From the NCBI RefSeq assembly GCF_035506375.1, contig NZ_DATJPM010000044.1, positions 1 to 24,558 on the forward strand: a stretch of DNA of 24,558 nt. The letters are read 5' to 3'. Under the pieces are notes generated by a model, which searched no databases, was not told the DNA's origin, and saw only the letters and a list, made by a program, of their open reading frames with translations. Both the position numbers and the translations under genes were made by a program. This document shows positions 6,766 through 14,106 of this stretch, one piece after another. The stretch comes from Methanocella sp. Lineage in GTDB: Archaea > Halobacteriota > Methanocellia > Methanocellales > Methanocellaceae. Within the stretch, counting starts at the first letter, position 1. Every line of letters begins with the position of its first letter.

Positions 6766-7832
6766 CCCTTTCTCCTCCAAACGCTGATGACCCAGATAAG
6801 CGATATGGCGGTGGAGAGTATCGTAGCTATGATGAGCATCGGCATGAACCACCAGGGCTGGGCACTCCAATTATTGAAGACGTTCGTTCCGGCGATCGTC
6901 GCCAGGGTGTTGGGAACCAATGCTGCCGTGCCGAGCACCGTCAGGTAAGCCGTGACGAGCGCAAAACGGTTGTTCAGGGACTGCAGCTTGTTGTTGTAAA
7001 TGCTCTGCATGACCTCGAGGCCTGACGCCAGCACGTTCGACATCTGCTCCGAGAGCTCGATGTGCCGGTCGATATTCGTAGACAGGATGCCTATCCGGGC
7101 CAGGAGCCTCTCGTCGTCCGTGACCAGGTCCGCGTCGCCGTACTGTAGCGAATCGATAACGTCCTTGATGGCCCACAGGACGTTTAGGTACCCTATCAGC
7201 ACGTGCTTCATGCCGTAGATGTTCTGCGCGAGCACCTTTTTACTCACATCCTCGTCGGTGAGCTGCTTGCTGATCTCGTCGCCGTGCTTCTCTATCTCAC
7301 GCAGATACTCGAAATTCCGGTCATTGTTCTCGTCGATGATCCTTTCGAGGATGAGCGTAATCTTGTCGGGGAGCGACTCCGCCTTGAGCTTTTTCAGGAA
7401 CGTCTGCGAGTAGCGGGAGAATTTAACCAGGGCTGTGACATTCTCGCTGTGCACGGTCAGGAGGAAGTTACCCCGTATGAGGATAACGAGGCGCTGGACG
7501 GCTATTTCGAAACCATCCACTTTTACGATGGGCAGGATGATGCCCAATTCCGTATCAGAGTCCTCGTAGGCGGAATAGTCGTATCCCGACAGCATCTTCT
7601 GGATAGGCGTCTGAGTGAAGCCCATTGTCAGCGCGATCTTATCCAGGTCCCTCTCCACTTCCTTCGTCGTATAATCGATCCAGACAACGCTTGCGTCCTT
7701 CGTAAAAGCCAGGTATTCCTCGAGCGTCTTATCCGCCAGTTTATCCACATGCCCGTCCATGTGCAGAGCTACCGCAAAATTCGCGGGCGGCTTACTGATG
7801 ATCTGGGGTTGCTGTGCTGCCGTGACATCCAA
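6750..7832 (-). CDS. CorA-family divalent cation transporter-like protein with GTN in place of GMN
   Basis: The 360-residue protein has the CorA layout: a soluble N-terminal alpha/beta domain, a long helical stalk (about 150-290) and two membrane segments at the C-terminus (about 293-314 and 329-352), ending in a basic tail. CorA channels pass Mg2+, Co2+ or related ions as pentamers. The loop after the first membrane helix normally reads Y-G-M-N; here it is A-G315-T316-N317. The preceding segment NNRFALVTAYLTVLGTAALV matches the CorA gating helix and first membrane span. The start is TTG at 7832, supported by GGAGGGGT five bases upstream; the next in-frame ATG would remove 25 residues. Ion preference is uncertain because of the altered filter motif. 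Confidence 0.85.
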   Translation of the reverse strand: MDVTAAQQPQIISKPPANFAVALHMDGHVDKLADKTLEEYLAFTKDASVVWIDYTTKEVERDLDKIALTMGFTQTPIQKMLSGYDYSAYEDSDTELGIILPIVKVDGFEIAVQRLVILIRGNFLLTVHSENVTALVKFSRYSQTFLKKLKAESLPDKITLILERIIDENNDRNFEYLREIEKHGDEISKQLTDEDVSKKVLAQNIYGMKHVLIGYLNVLWAIKDVIDSLQYGDADLVTDDERLLARIGILSTNIDRHIELSEQMSNVLASGLEVMQSIYNNKLQSLNNRFALVTAYLTVLGTAALVPNTLATIAGTNVFNNWSAQPWWFMPMLIIATILSTAISLIWVISVWRRKGDDYL

Positions 7833-7924
7833 AAAGGACCCCTCCGAACAGTAGTTGTGGCTACTTGAACCCTAATATACTTATTCGTGCCCGTAAAAAG
7901 GATAAAAAAAGTGCCGGTGGTAGC

Positions 7925-8203
7925 CTAGCGCCTTCCATATTTCCGGTATATGAAGAACAGGCCCGCGGCGACCAGGATCAGGACCGCTGCGCCGATATAC
8001 GGTATATAGGACTCGGTCTGGATGGTGATGTTAAAGGCCTGGGAATCGCCCGCCTTGATACTATTGGTCCGGTTCGGGGAGACCTGAATGAGCCACCCCT
8101 GCGGTGCCTACACGTCTGAATAGGCGTTAGTGAGGGCCGCTCCCCGCCCGGAGTTCGATACGTAGACGACTATACAATAATCAAAGGAACTGGTGGAAAA
8201 CTG
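7925..8203 (-). pseudogene. 3' remnant of a secreted/surface protein gene (NEW3-like domain plus membrane anchor), interrupted by TAG
   Basis: The reverse strand from 8203 to the stop at 7925-7927 reads as one frame broken by a single TAG at 8108-8110. Before it: QFSTSSFDYCIVVYVSNSG, then RGAALTNAYSDV. After it: APQGWLIQVSPNRTN, SIKAGDSQAFNITIQT, then a hydrophobic span (YIPYIGAAVLILVAAGLFF) and a basic end (YRKYGRR). The two halves join into one immunoglobulin-like strand pattern typical of NEW3/alpha-galactosidase-associated domains (N-x-G, then A-P-x-G-W, then the S-P and G-D-S motifs). The C-terminal anchor fits a cell-surface protein. No start codon, ribosome site or upstream coding part remains, and the nfnA promoter follows immediately. 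I read it as a decayed gene end. It explains most of the 7833-8314 gap. Confidence 0.65.
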
Positions 8204-8261
8204 CTTATTCTTTAACGCAGATATAAAAATCCACAAAATTCCAAAACTATTTCAAGGGACA

Positions 8262-8307
8262 ATTTAATATGCAAGAACAAAATTTTACACTCTATTAGCA
8301 GGAAGGA
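8262..8307 (+). promoter_or_regulatory. Promoter and ribosome-binding site of the nfnAB operon
   Basis: TTTAATATG at about 8262-8270 is a TATA-like box. GGAAGGA at about 8301-8307 is a good ribosome-binding site 7 bases before the TTG at 8315. This decides the non-ATG start, since no in-frame ATG lies near and the protein must include the residues that follow. Confidence 0.5.
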
Positions 8308-8314
8308 TACGCCG

Positions 8315-9181
8315 TTGCACAGGATCGTCAGGAAAAAAGAGCTTGCTTCTGGTACTACATTATTCGAGGTGGAGGCGCCGGACGTGGCCCGTAGGGCAAA
8401 GCCGGGACAGTTCGTCGTCATCCGGATCGACGAGGCAGGCGAGCGCATTCCGCTCACCATCGCCGATTTTGACCGAGAGACGGGCACCGTCACGCTGGTA
8501 GCGCTGTCCGTAGGCAAGACCACCATCATGCTTTCTAAGCTGAATGAAGGCGACCTGATACTGGACCTGGCCGGCCCGCTGGGGAACCCGGGGGAGATCA
8601 TCGAGAATGGCACCGTCGTATGCATCGGCGGCGGCCTGGGTATCGCGCCAATTTACCCCATCGCCCGGGAGTTGAAGGCTAAGGGCAACAAAGTGATCTC
8701 GATCATCGGCGCGAGGAACGCCTCACTCTTATTCTGGGAAGACCGCATGAAGGAGGTCAGCGACGAGCTGCACATCGTCACGGATGACGGCTCCCGCGGT
8801 CGGAAGGGCTTCGCGGTCCACCCGCTCATGGACCTTATTAATGCCGGTGTGAAGCTCGACCGCGTCATCATCATCGGCTCTGCCATCATGATGAAGGTCA
8901 CGGCCGAGGCGACCAGGGCCCATGGAATTAAAACTATTGTTAGCTTGAACCCCATCATGGTAGACGGAACGGGCATGTGCGGCTCGTGCCGGGTCACTGT
9001 AGGGGGTAAAGTAAAGTTCGCCTGCGTGGACGGGCCCGAGTTCGACGGCCACCAGGTCGACTTCGACGAGCTGATGGCCCGGCTAAGGATGTATACGGGT
9101 CAGGAAAAACTGGCACTTGAAAGATATACTCACGAGATCGAGGGGGTGCCCCAATGCCTAAGCTCCCGCCAACAAACATAG
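8315..9181 (+). CDS. nfnA: NADH-dependent reduced ferredoxin:NADP+ oxidoreductase subunit A (NfnA/SudB family)
   Basis: NfnA is the small flavoprotein subunit of the electron-bifurcating Nfn transhydrogenase, which links ferredoxin, NADH and NADPH pools in the cytoplasm. The 288-residue protein has an FAD-binding beta barrel (1-95, with RIPLTIAD as flavin loop). A nucleotide-binding domain with GGGLGIAPIYPIA (about 105-117) follows. The C-terminal cluster site has C222, C225 and C237 (GTGMCGSC and KFACVDG), with D217 nearby. The family's [2Fe-2S] cluster is reported to use three Cys and an Asp, which fits. The start is TTG with a strong ribosome-binding site. Its last 28 bases overlap nfnB. 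SudB (sulfide dehydrogenase) is the same family, so substrate naming rests on family knowledge. Confidence 0.9.
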   Translation: MHRIVRKKELASGTTLFEVEAPDVARRAKPGQFVVIRIDEAGERIPLTIADFDRETGTVTLVALSVGKTTIMLSKLNEGDLILDLAGPLGNPGEIIENGTVVCIGGGLGIAPIYPIARELKAKGNKVISIIGARNASLLFWEDRMKEVSDELHIVTDDGSRGRKGFAVHPLMDLINAGVKLDRVIIIGSAIMMKVTAEATRAHGIKTIVSLNPIMVDGTGMCGSCRVTVGGKVKFACVDGPEFDGHQVDFDELMARLRMYTGQEKLALERYTHEIEGVPQCLSSRQQT

Positions 9182-10557
9182 ACCGCCGCCGGCGCACGCC
9201 CATGCAGGAGCAGGCGCCTGCCGCCAGGGCGAAAAACTTCGCCGAGGTCGCCCTTGGATATACGGGAGAGGAGGCCATGAAAGAGGCGAAGCGCTGTCTC
9301 CAGTGCGACGCCCCGATGTGTAAAGAGGGCTGCCCCGTGGGCATCGACATCCCGAAGTTCGTCCGCGAGACCGCGGAGGGCAGGTTCGAGGAGGCCGCGA
9401 GGACGCTGAAGGAGTCGAACAATCTACCGGCCATATGCGGGCGAGTCTGCCCCCAGGAGTCCCAGTGCGAGAAGAAATGTATCCTGGGTATGAAGTGGAG
9501 CCCGCTCGCCATCGGGCGGCTTGAGCGCTTCATCGCCGATAATGAGAAGGCTGCCGCTAAGGCCGACATCAAGCCCAACGGCCGGAAAGTGGCTGTCATC
9601 GGCTCGGGCCCGGCGGGGCTGACGGCCGCCGCGGACCTCGCCCGCATGGGCTACGGCGTTACGATCTTTGAGGCGCTGCATAAGCCCGGCGGCGTGCTCA
9701 CATACGGCATCCCGGAATTCCGTCTGCCTAAGGAGATCGTGAAAAAAGAGGTCGATTATGTCCGAAGCCTGGGCGTCGAGATACGCCTGAACAGTATCAT
9801 CGGCAAGACTATCACCATCGACGAGATCTTTGCCCGGGGGTATGAGGCCGTGTTCGTCGGAAGCGGCGCAGGCCTCCCGACGTTCATGCACATTCCCGGC
9901 GAGAACCTGAACGGCGTCTATTCAGCCAATGAATTTTTAACGCGGGTCAACCTCATGAAGGCGTTCCTGTTCCCGGAGTACGACACGCCGATCCAGCGCG
10001 GCCGGAGCGTGGCCGTTGTGGGCGGGGGTAACGTCGCAATGGACGCCGCCCGCACGGCAAAGCGCATGGGCGCCGAGCACGTCTATTTAATATATCGCCG
10101 GGGCGAGGATGAGATGCCCGCCCGGCGCGAGGAATTAGAACACGCCAGGGAAGAGGGCATCGAATTTAAGCTTTTAATGAACCCGACAAAGGTCATGGGC
10201 GACAACCAGCGGAACGTCAGGGCGATCGAGCTGATATGCATGGAGCTGGGCGAGCCGGACGCGAGCGGCCGCCGCTCTCCGGTGTGCAGGGAAGGCTCGG
10301 AAACGACGCTGGACGTGGACACGGTCATCATCGCCATCGGCACGTCGCCCAACCCTCTCATCGTAAAGACCACGCCCGGTCTGAAGACCGGCAAGCACGG
10401 CGTCATCGAAGTAGAGCCCTATACCTTTAAGACGTCCCGGGAGGGCGTGTTCGCCGGCGGTGACATCGTGTCGGGAGCGGCTACGGTCATCAGCGCCATG
10501 GGACAGGCTAAGGAAGCCGCAAAGGCTATTGACGAATACCTCAAAAACAAGGTATAA
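9154..10557 (+). CDS. nfnB: NADH-dependent reduced ferredoxin:NADP+ oxidoreductase subunit B (NfnB/SudA; glutamate-synthase small-chain family)
   Basis: NfnB is the large subunit, with two [4Fe-4S] sites, the bifurcating FAD and the NADP(H) site. In the 467-residue protein the N-terminal cluster domain has C48, C51, C56 and C60 (CLQCDAPMCKEGCP). A second set is C95, C99, C105 and C109 (ICGRVCPQESQCEKKC). The FAD GxGxxG is at 150-155 (GSGPAG) and the NADPH-site glycine loop GGGNVAMDAAR is near 290-300. AGGDIVSGAATV closes the flavin fold. It starts inside nfnA, overlapping by 28 bases, so translation is coupled. No large glutamate-synthase subunit is nearby, which favours Nfn over glutamate synthase. 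It shares TAATG with the next gene. Confidence 0.92.
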   Translation: MPKLPPTNIDRRRRTPMQEQAPAARAKNFAEVALGYTGEEAMKEAKRCLQCDAPMCKEGCPVGIDIPKFVRETAEGRFEEAARTLKESNNLPAICGRVCPQESQCEKKCILGMKWSPLAIGRLERFIADNEKAAAKADIKPNGRKVAVIGSGPAGLTAAADLARMGYGVTIFEALHKPGGVLTYGIPEFRLPKEIVKKEVDYVRSLGVEIRLNSIIGKTITIDEIFARGYEAVFVGSGAGLPTFMHIPGENLNGVYSANEFLTRVNLMKAFLFPEYDTPIQRGRSVAVVGGGNVAMDAARTAKRMGAEHVYLIYRRGEDEMPARREELEHAREEGIEFKLLMNPTKVMGDNQRNVRAIELICMELGEPDASGRRSPVCREGSETTLDVDTVIIAIGTSPNPLIVKTTPGLKTGKHGVIEVEPYTFKTSREGVFAGGDIVSGAATVISAMGQAKEAAKAIDEYLKNKV

Positions 10558-11432
10558 TGACCGTCGAAGACGTCCTAAAAAGAAGATTTTCGAATGTTCT
10601 CCTGCAGGAGACACCCTACGTGCTGGAGGAGGCCCGCTTCGGCATGTTCGACATTGCGGCGTATGTGCCGGAGGACTCGGTCATCGAGGGCCTGGGCGAG
10701 AGCCATAAGCTCAGCGCGGTCCGGTCCTGCAACCGCTACCAGCTCGACGGCACCTGCTCCGAGCGAAAGCGGACTTTTTTAAGGAACTTTGAGCCTGTCT
10801 ATGACGATCAATGTTTACTGCAGGGCTTCCACGATAAGGAAAAGGACATCCTGCTCTCCGAAAAAGACTTCAACATGCTCATCGGCAGCAAGGACGTCGT
10901 CCGCCGCATCATCGCCTGCCAGGCGGAGGATAACGGCAAGTGCTGCGAATATCTGGAAGAGCGGATGAATTGGGAATCGGGATTCCTGGCCGGGTACGGC
11001 CTCAAGCAGGGCCTGCACCTGTTCGAGTTCAAGAGCGACCACGACAACGTCAACCGGTTTTTAGAGCAGCTGCCGCACTATGCCATGTTCGCCGACTATA
11101 TATGGCTTGTTTTAGGCAGCGAGCAGAAAGTGCCAAAATGGCTTCCTTCGTATGTGGGCGTCTACCAGGAAGACGGCGAGGGGTTCACGAAGCTAAAGGA
11201 AAGCGAGTACGTGGCCCGCACGCCACCCCTGAGTAACGCCGTCCTCCGGGAAAGCGGCCTCGGGGACGTGGACGACCGCATGCTCTATGACTTCATGAGG
11301 ACGTGGTTCATCAACTCTGTTTTTTACCGCAGCAATGGCATGGTCATCCGGATGCAGGAGTTCGAAAAGCTATTTCGGCCGCGGCACGAGATCAATAAAA
11401 AAAGCGGGCGCCAGAAGACATTCGATGATTAA
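10557..11432 (+). CDS. Unknown protein with a probable PD-(D/E)xK (MmcB-like) nuclease fold and a Cys-containing insertion
   Basis: No confident family name. The 291-residue soluble protein ends with a stretch that looks like the core of PD-(D/E)xK nucleases: E157-x-K159 in HLFEFKS, then D161/N164, QLPHYAMFADYIWLVLG, VPKWLP and VGVYQEDGEGF. The order EFK, helix with Y, A-D-x-x-W, P-x-x-LP, VG resembles the DNA-repair-associated MmcB family. The matching first acidic strand may be GMFDIAAY (D32). If so, about 115 residues are inserted between D32 and E157, including C58, C67, C86, C121, C129 and C130, which could bind metal or a cluster. Its ATG shares the final A of nfnB's TAA, so it is translated as part of the nfn operon. 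Its last 4 bases overlap the convergent phosphatase gene. The nuclease call is inference. Confidence 0.75.
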   Translation: MTVEDVLKRRFSNVLLQETPYVLEEARFGMFDIAAYVPEDSVIEGLGESHKLSAVRSCNRYQLDGTCSERKRTFLRNFEPVYDDQCLLQGFHDKEKDILLSEKDFNMLIGSKDVVRRIIACQAEDNGKCCEYLEERMNWESGFLAGYGLKQGLHLFEFKSDHDNVNRFLEQLPHYAMFADYIWLVLGSEQKVPKWLPSYVGVYQEDGEGFTKLKESEYVARTPPLSNAVLRESGLGDVDDRMLYDFMRTWFINSVFYRSNGMVIRMQEFEKLFRPRHEINKKSGRQKTFDD

Positions 11433-11947
11433 AAACGGCGGACTATACTGGCCTGCCATGGGGCTTCGGGCCAGCCACGCCGCCCTCGCATTTTATTGAC
11501 ATCGTCCAGGTAAGCGATGATCTCATCGGCAGGATACCCCCTGGACCGGAGCACGCACCCGATGATAGTGCCCGTGCGGCCGGTGCCGCCGACGCAGTGG
11601 ACGACGACGCCTTCGCATTTATTCAGGCGCTCGTTTATGAGAACGACGGCCTCGCGGACGAGCTTCTCATTCACCGCCGGGTATAGCGGATCATTGCCGT
11701 GGTGCAGGTCTTCCATCTCGACCATGCGGAGCATGCGCAGAGGAGCAGGATCATAATCCACGTGCTCGCTACAGAGGCATACCACATTACGGAATCCGAT
11801 GCCATACAGGCTCCCCCAGGGCGTATGCAGGCCCGGGTAAGACATGCCCGCGAGGGGCGCGGGAAGCTTTAAAACAGGATAAAAAATCCGGGGCACCTCG
11901 AGGCCTCCTATAAGAAGATCCCGAGGCAACTCCAGCTGCCCGGCCAT
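11429..11947 (-). CDS. Dual-specificity/tyrosine-type protein phosphatase
   Basis: A 172-residue cytoplasmic phosphatase of the Cys-x5-Arg superfamily. The P-loop is H117-C118-VGGTG-R124-T-G. C118 is the nucleophile, R124 binds phosphate, and D80 in EMEDLHHG is a candidate general acid. The preceding LYGIGFRNVVCLCSE strand matches the dual-specificity core. Substrate could be phosphotyrosine/serine or a phosphorylated nucleotide or lipid. GAAGGT lies 5-10 bases before the ATG. It is 10 bases downstream of the propeller/zinc-ribbon gene on the same strand, so the two form a small operon. Its 3' end overlaps the nfn-operon nuclease-fold gene by 4 bases, tail to tail. Confidence 0.87.
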   Translation of the reverse strand: MAGQLELPRDLLIGGLEVPRIFYPVLKLPAPLAGMSYPGLHTPWGSLYGIGFRNVVCLCSEHVDYDPAPLRMLRMVEMEDLHHGNDPLYPAVNEKLVREAVVLINERLNKCEGVVVHCVGGTGRTGTIIGCVLRSRGYPADEIIAYLDDVNKMRGRRGWPEAPWQASIVRRF

Positions 11948-11957
11948 GGGAATACCT

Positions 11958-13154
11958 TCACCGCGAGCCGTTACGGCGCTGCATTATCTCGCAATAGTTA
12001 CAAAGCTCGCGGCCCGGCAGGATCGGAGCGCCGCACTTGCGGCAGGTGTTCGCGCCCCCATTCGGGGCCCCGGGGTAGACCGCCTGGCTGGCGTCCGGCC
12101 GGTAGCGACGGTCCTCGTCGGCTTTTATTAATTTCGAGACCTTGACCTGTTCCCTTACCACGTATTCAAGGTACTTGGGCAGAGCGAACATGTAGACCGT
12201 GTCGAGCGCGCCCACGGCGAGGTAGTCGCCTTCCGCGCTGCTGCCGGAGCATTCTGCGGGGCCGTCGAAGTGGTAGTTCAGCAGGACCGCGCCTTTTTTA
12301 TTGAGAATGTAGACGGCCTTCTGGGCGGACGTGGCGAATACGAGGCTGCCGTCGGCCGAGATCTTCACGCTGGTGATGGGTCCGGGCACCGACTGCCGCC
12401 AGAGCATGTGCCCGTTCTTTTCAGTATAATAGATGAAGCCGTTGGAAAAGGCGATGGCCACGTAGCGGCCGTCGTCCGTGATCGAAATATCCAGGATCCG
12501 CTGCGAATAGGTATTGCTCGACAGCTCTCCGCCCCGGTCGCTGATCTGGTGGAACTCGTTGTTATTGGACTCCAGGGCGTAGCTGATCTCGCCGTCTATG
12601 GACGTATAGACGTATACGACCGGCGAGGCCGCCGGGAACTCCCAGCGCAGGCTGCCGTCCCGCGTGAGCATGTACGCCTTATTCGTGTTGGCGCCGGCAA
12701 TGACGAGACTGCCGCTGCCCGATATCGAGACCGAGTTCACGGGCTTGTGCAATTCCCGCGACCAGAGCACGCTGCCCTGCTCGTTGAAGGCCTTCAGGAC
12801 GCCGTCCTCGGTGCCCGCCACGACGAGCGAGCCGTCGGGCGCCATGTCCAGCGTGTTGATGCGCCGGCTCATGCGGCTCGCCCATAGCTCGTTGCCGCGC
12901 TTATCGAAGAATGAGACGGTGTTGTCCTTCGAGCAGGAAGCCACGAAGCTCCCGTCGTCGGACACCTTCACGTACTGCACGTCGTCCCCCGTGGTGCTTG
13001 CCCACAGGAGCTTGCCGCTAAAGCTCATGAGATATACGTCATGGTCGCCGGAGCCCGCCGCGACGAACGATCCGTCCGGCGTCATATGGATGGCGGTTAC
13101 CTTACCGTTGATACCTCGTTTCCACTCCGGGCTGAGTATTGATTCTGGCTGCAT
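11958..13154 (-). CDS. Cytoplasmic beta-propeller protein with C-terminal zinc ribbon
   Basis: The 398-residue protein has repeats of about 40 residues ending in patterns such as DGSFVAAGSGDHDVYLMS, GNELWAS and GSVLWSR, mixing WD40-like and PQQ-like (LW) blades. They span about residues 10-330 and give seven or eight blades. A charged linker follows (KVSKLIKADEDRRYRP), then a Pro/Gly-rich stretch and a zinc ribbon with C371, C374, C385 and C388 (CRKCG and CNYC). There is no signal peptide or membrane segment, so it should be a cytoplasmic scaffold. A TATA-like box (revcomp CTTATAATA) lies near 13200-13210. It is followed 10 bases later by the phosphatase gene, suggesting the propeller targets or senses something for that enzyme. 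This functional link is inferred. Confidence 0.85.
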   Translation of the reverse strand: MQPESILSPEWKRGINGKVTAIHMTPDGSFVAAGSGDHDVYLMSFSGKLLWASTTGDDVQYVKVSDDGSFVASCSKDNTVSFFDKRGNELWASRMSRRINTLDMAPDGSLVVAGTEDGVLKAFNEQGSVLWSRELHKPVNSVSISGSGSLVIAGANTNKAYMLTRDGSLRWEFPAASPVVYVYTSIDGEISYALESNNNEFHQISDRGGELSSNTYSQRILDISITDDGRYVAIAFSNGFIYYTEKNGHMLWRQSVPGPITSVKISADGSLVFATSAQKAVYILNKKGAVLLNYHFDGPAECSGSSAEGDYLAVGALDTVYMFALPKYLEYVVREQVKVSKLIKADEDRRYRPDASQAVYPGAPNGGANTCRKCGAPILPGRELCNYCEIMQRRNGSR

Positions 13155-13298
13155 CCATGGTCCCCTAAACCTTTATGTGAATAATTATAGGAAAGTGCAG
13201 TATTATAAGACTAGTGGTTCCATACGGAGTATTTTTATGCCTCTTTTTTCACGACAAATTGTTATGTGAATGACCTTTCTTAAGTGTATGGGGGATGC

Positions 13299-13493
13299 AT
13301 GTTGAAGCTTAAGCTGGCGTTAGCGGTCGTTCTTATCATGGCCATGCTCATCGTCTCGGGCTGCTGTTGCTGTGTCGTGCCCTGCCGGCACAGCTACAGT
13401 ATTCCGCATTACGTGGAGGTCGGCGGAGACTGCACGGGGGTTACCCGCGGCAATAGCGATGCACTCGATGACGCCCCTATAAAAGATCAGTAA
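13299..13493 (+). CDS. Small Cys-rich lipoprotein
   Basis: A 64-residue product starting MLKLKLALAVVLIMAML. The signal segment ends in a lipobox-like IVSG-C followed at once by CCC, so four Cys stand in a row, with another Cys three residues later (VVPC) and a further one near DCTG. The mature part would be only about 43 residues, polar and ending APIKDQ. The ATG at 13299 is chosen because the protein then begins with a basic n-region; an in-frame GTG at 13284 would add MYGGC. GGGGGAT precedes it closely. The gene converges with, and overlaps by 7 bases, the membrane-anchored gene on the other strand. No family recognised. Confidence 0.6.
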   Translation: MLKLKLALAVVLIMAMLIVSGCCCCVVPCRHSYSIPHYVEVGGDCTGVTRGNSDALDDAPIKDQ

Positions 13494-13954
13494 CAGTCGG
13501 TGCTGATGCAGGCGATAGGGCCGCTGACCTGGCCGTTGATCAGGTCGTGGAAGTTCTCGTACGCCGAGACGACCTTGCCCCGCGAGACGACCATTTCTAC
13601 GGAATGGTTTACCGGTATGTGATGCAGGCCGCCCGTTCCCTGGTCCACCTTATATGCCAGCGATACGAAACTGAGCTTGATATTATAGACGTCATTCCCG
13701 CTGCTTTGCACGTCCGTAACGATGGTGTCGGGCTTGATGCGGTCGCCGAAGCACTTCTGCATATAGGCCCAGCCGACCGCCGACTGCACCGCGCCGTCGG
13801 CCGTATTCAGGCTTTCGGCGCTGGCGGTCTGGATGGGCAGGCCGACGGTATCGTATGCGAACGAGCCCAGGCTAAAAATGCTGATGATGATCACGAGACA
13901 GGCGAACCGGTCGGGGAATTTTGAGATGAATATGGATAAGAACTTCTTGAACAC
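13487..13954 (-). CDS. Membrane-anchored or secreted protein of unknown function
   Basis: A 155-residue protein with a basic start (MFKKFLSIFISKFPDRF), one hydrophobic segment (about 17-34) and an outside domain of about 120 residues. A cleavage-like or linker stretch (TASAES) lies near 43-48. The outer domain contains beta-rich segments (NDVYNIKLSFVSLAYK, HSVEMVVSRGKVVSAY) and three Cys (CFGD, and IACISTDCY at the end). The start is GTG with AAGGATG about 8 bases upstream. A TATA-like box (revcomp AAATATATAGC) is near 14018-14028. I do not recognise the family. The convergent Cys-rich lipoprotein suggests an envelope-related locus, but that is weak. Confidence 0.7.
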   Translation of the reverse strand: MFKKFLSIFISKFPDRFACLVIIISIFSLGSFAYDTVGLPIQTASAESLNTADGAVQSAVGWAYMQKCFGDRIKPDTIVTDVQSSGNDVYNIKLSFVSLAYKVDQGTGGLHHIPVNHSVEMVVSRGKVVSAYENFHDLINGQVSGPIACISTDCY

Positions 13955-14106
13955 TTTTTCACATCCTTGCGGGGCAACCCGTTATTCGTAAGACAGGCGT
14001 TATATTCCTCCGAAACGCTATATATTTCCTCATAGTTCCCGACCACTTACGCGGCTGGCGTTCGTCTATAACAAATTTTAAGCCCTATGCCGTAGCAAGA
14101 TGGAGT

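Noticed and set aside
8108..8110. In-frame TAG in the surface-protein remnant read as pyrrolysine.
   Set aside because: Pyrrolysine is known mainly in methylamine methyltransferases. This is a surface-type domain with no start codon or 5' part, so gene decay is the simpler reading.
7865..8119. Forward open frame opposite the surface-protein remnant.
   Set aside because: The reverse reading gives a recognisable domain and membrane anchor. The forward reading is charged and featureless.
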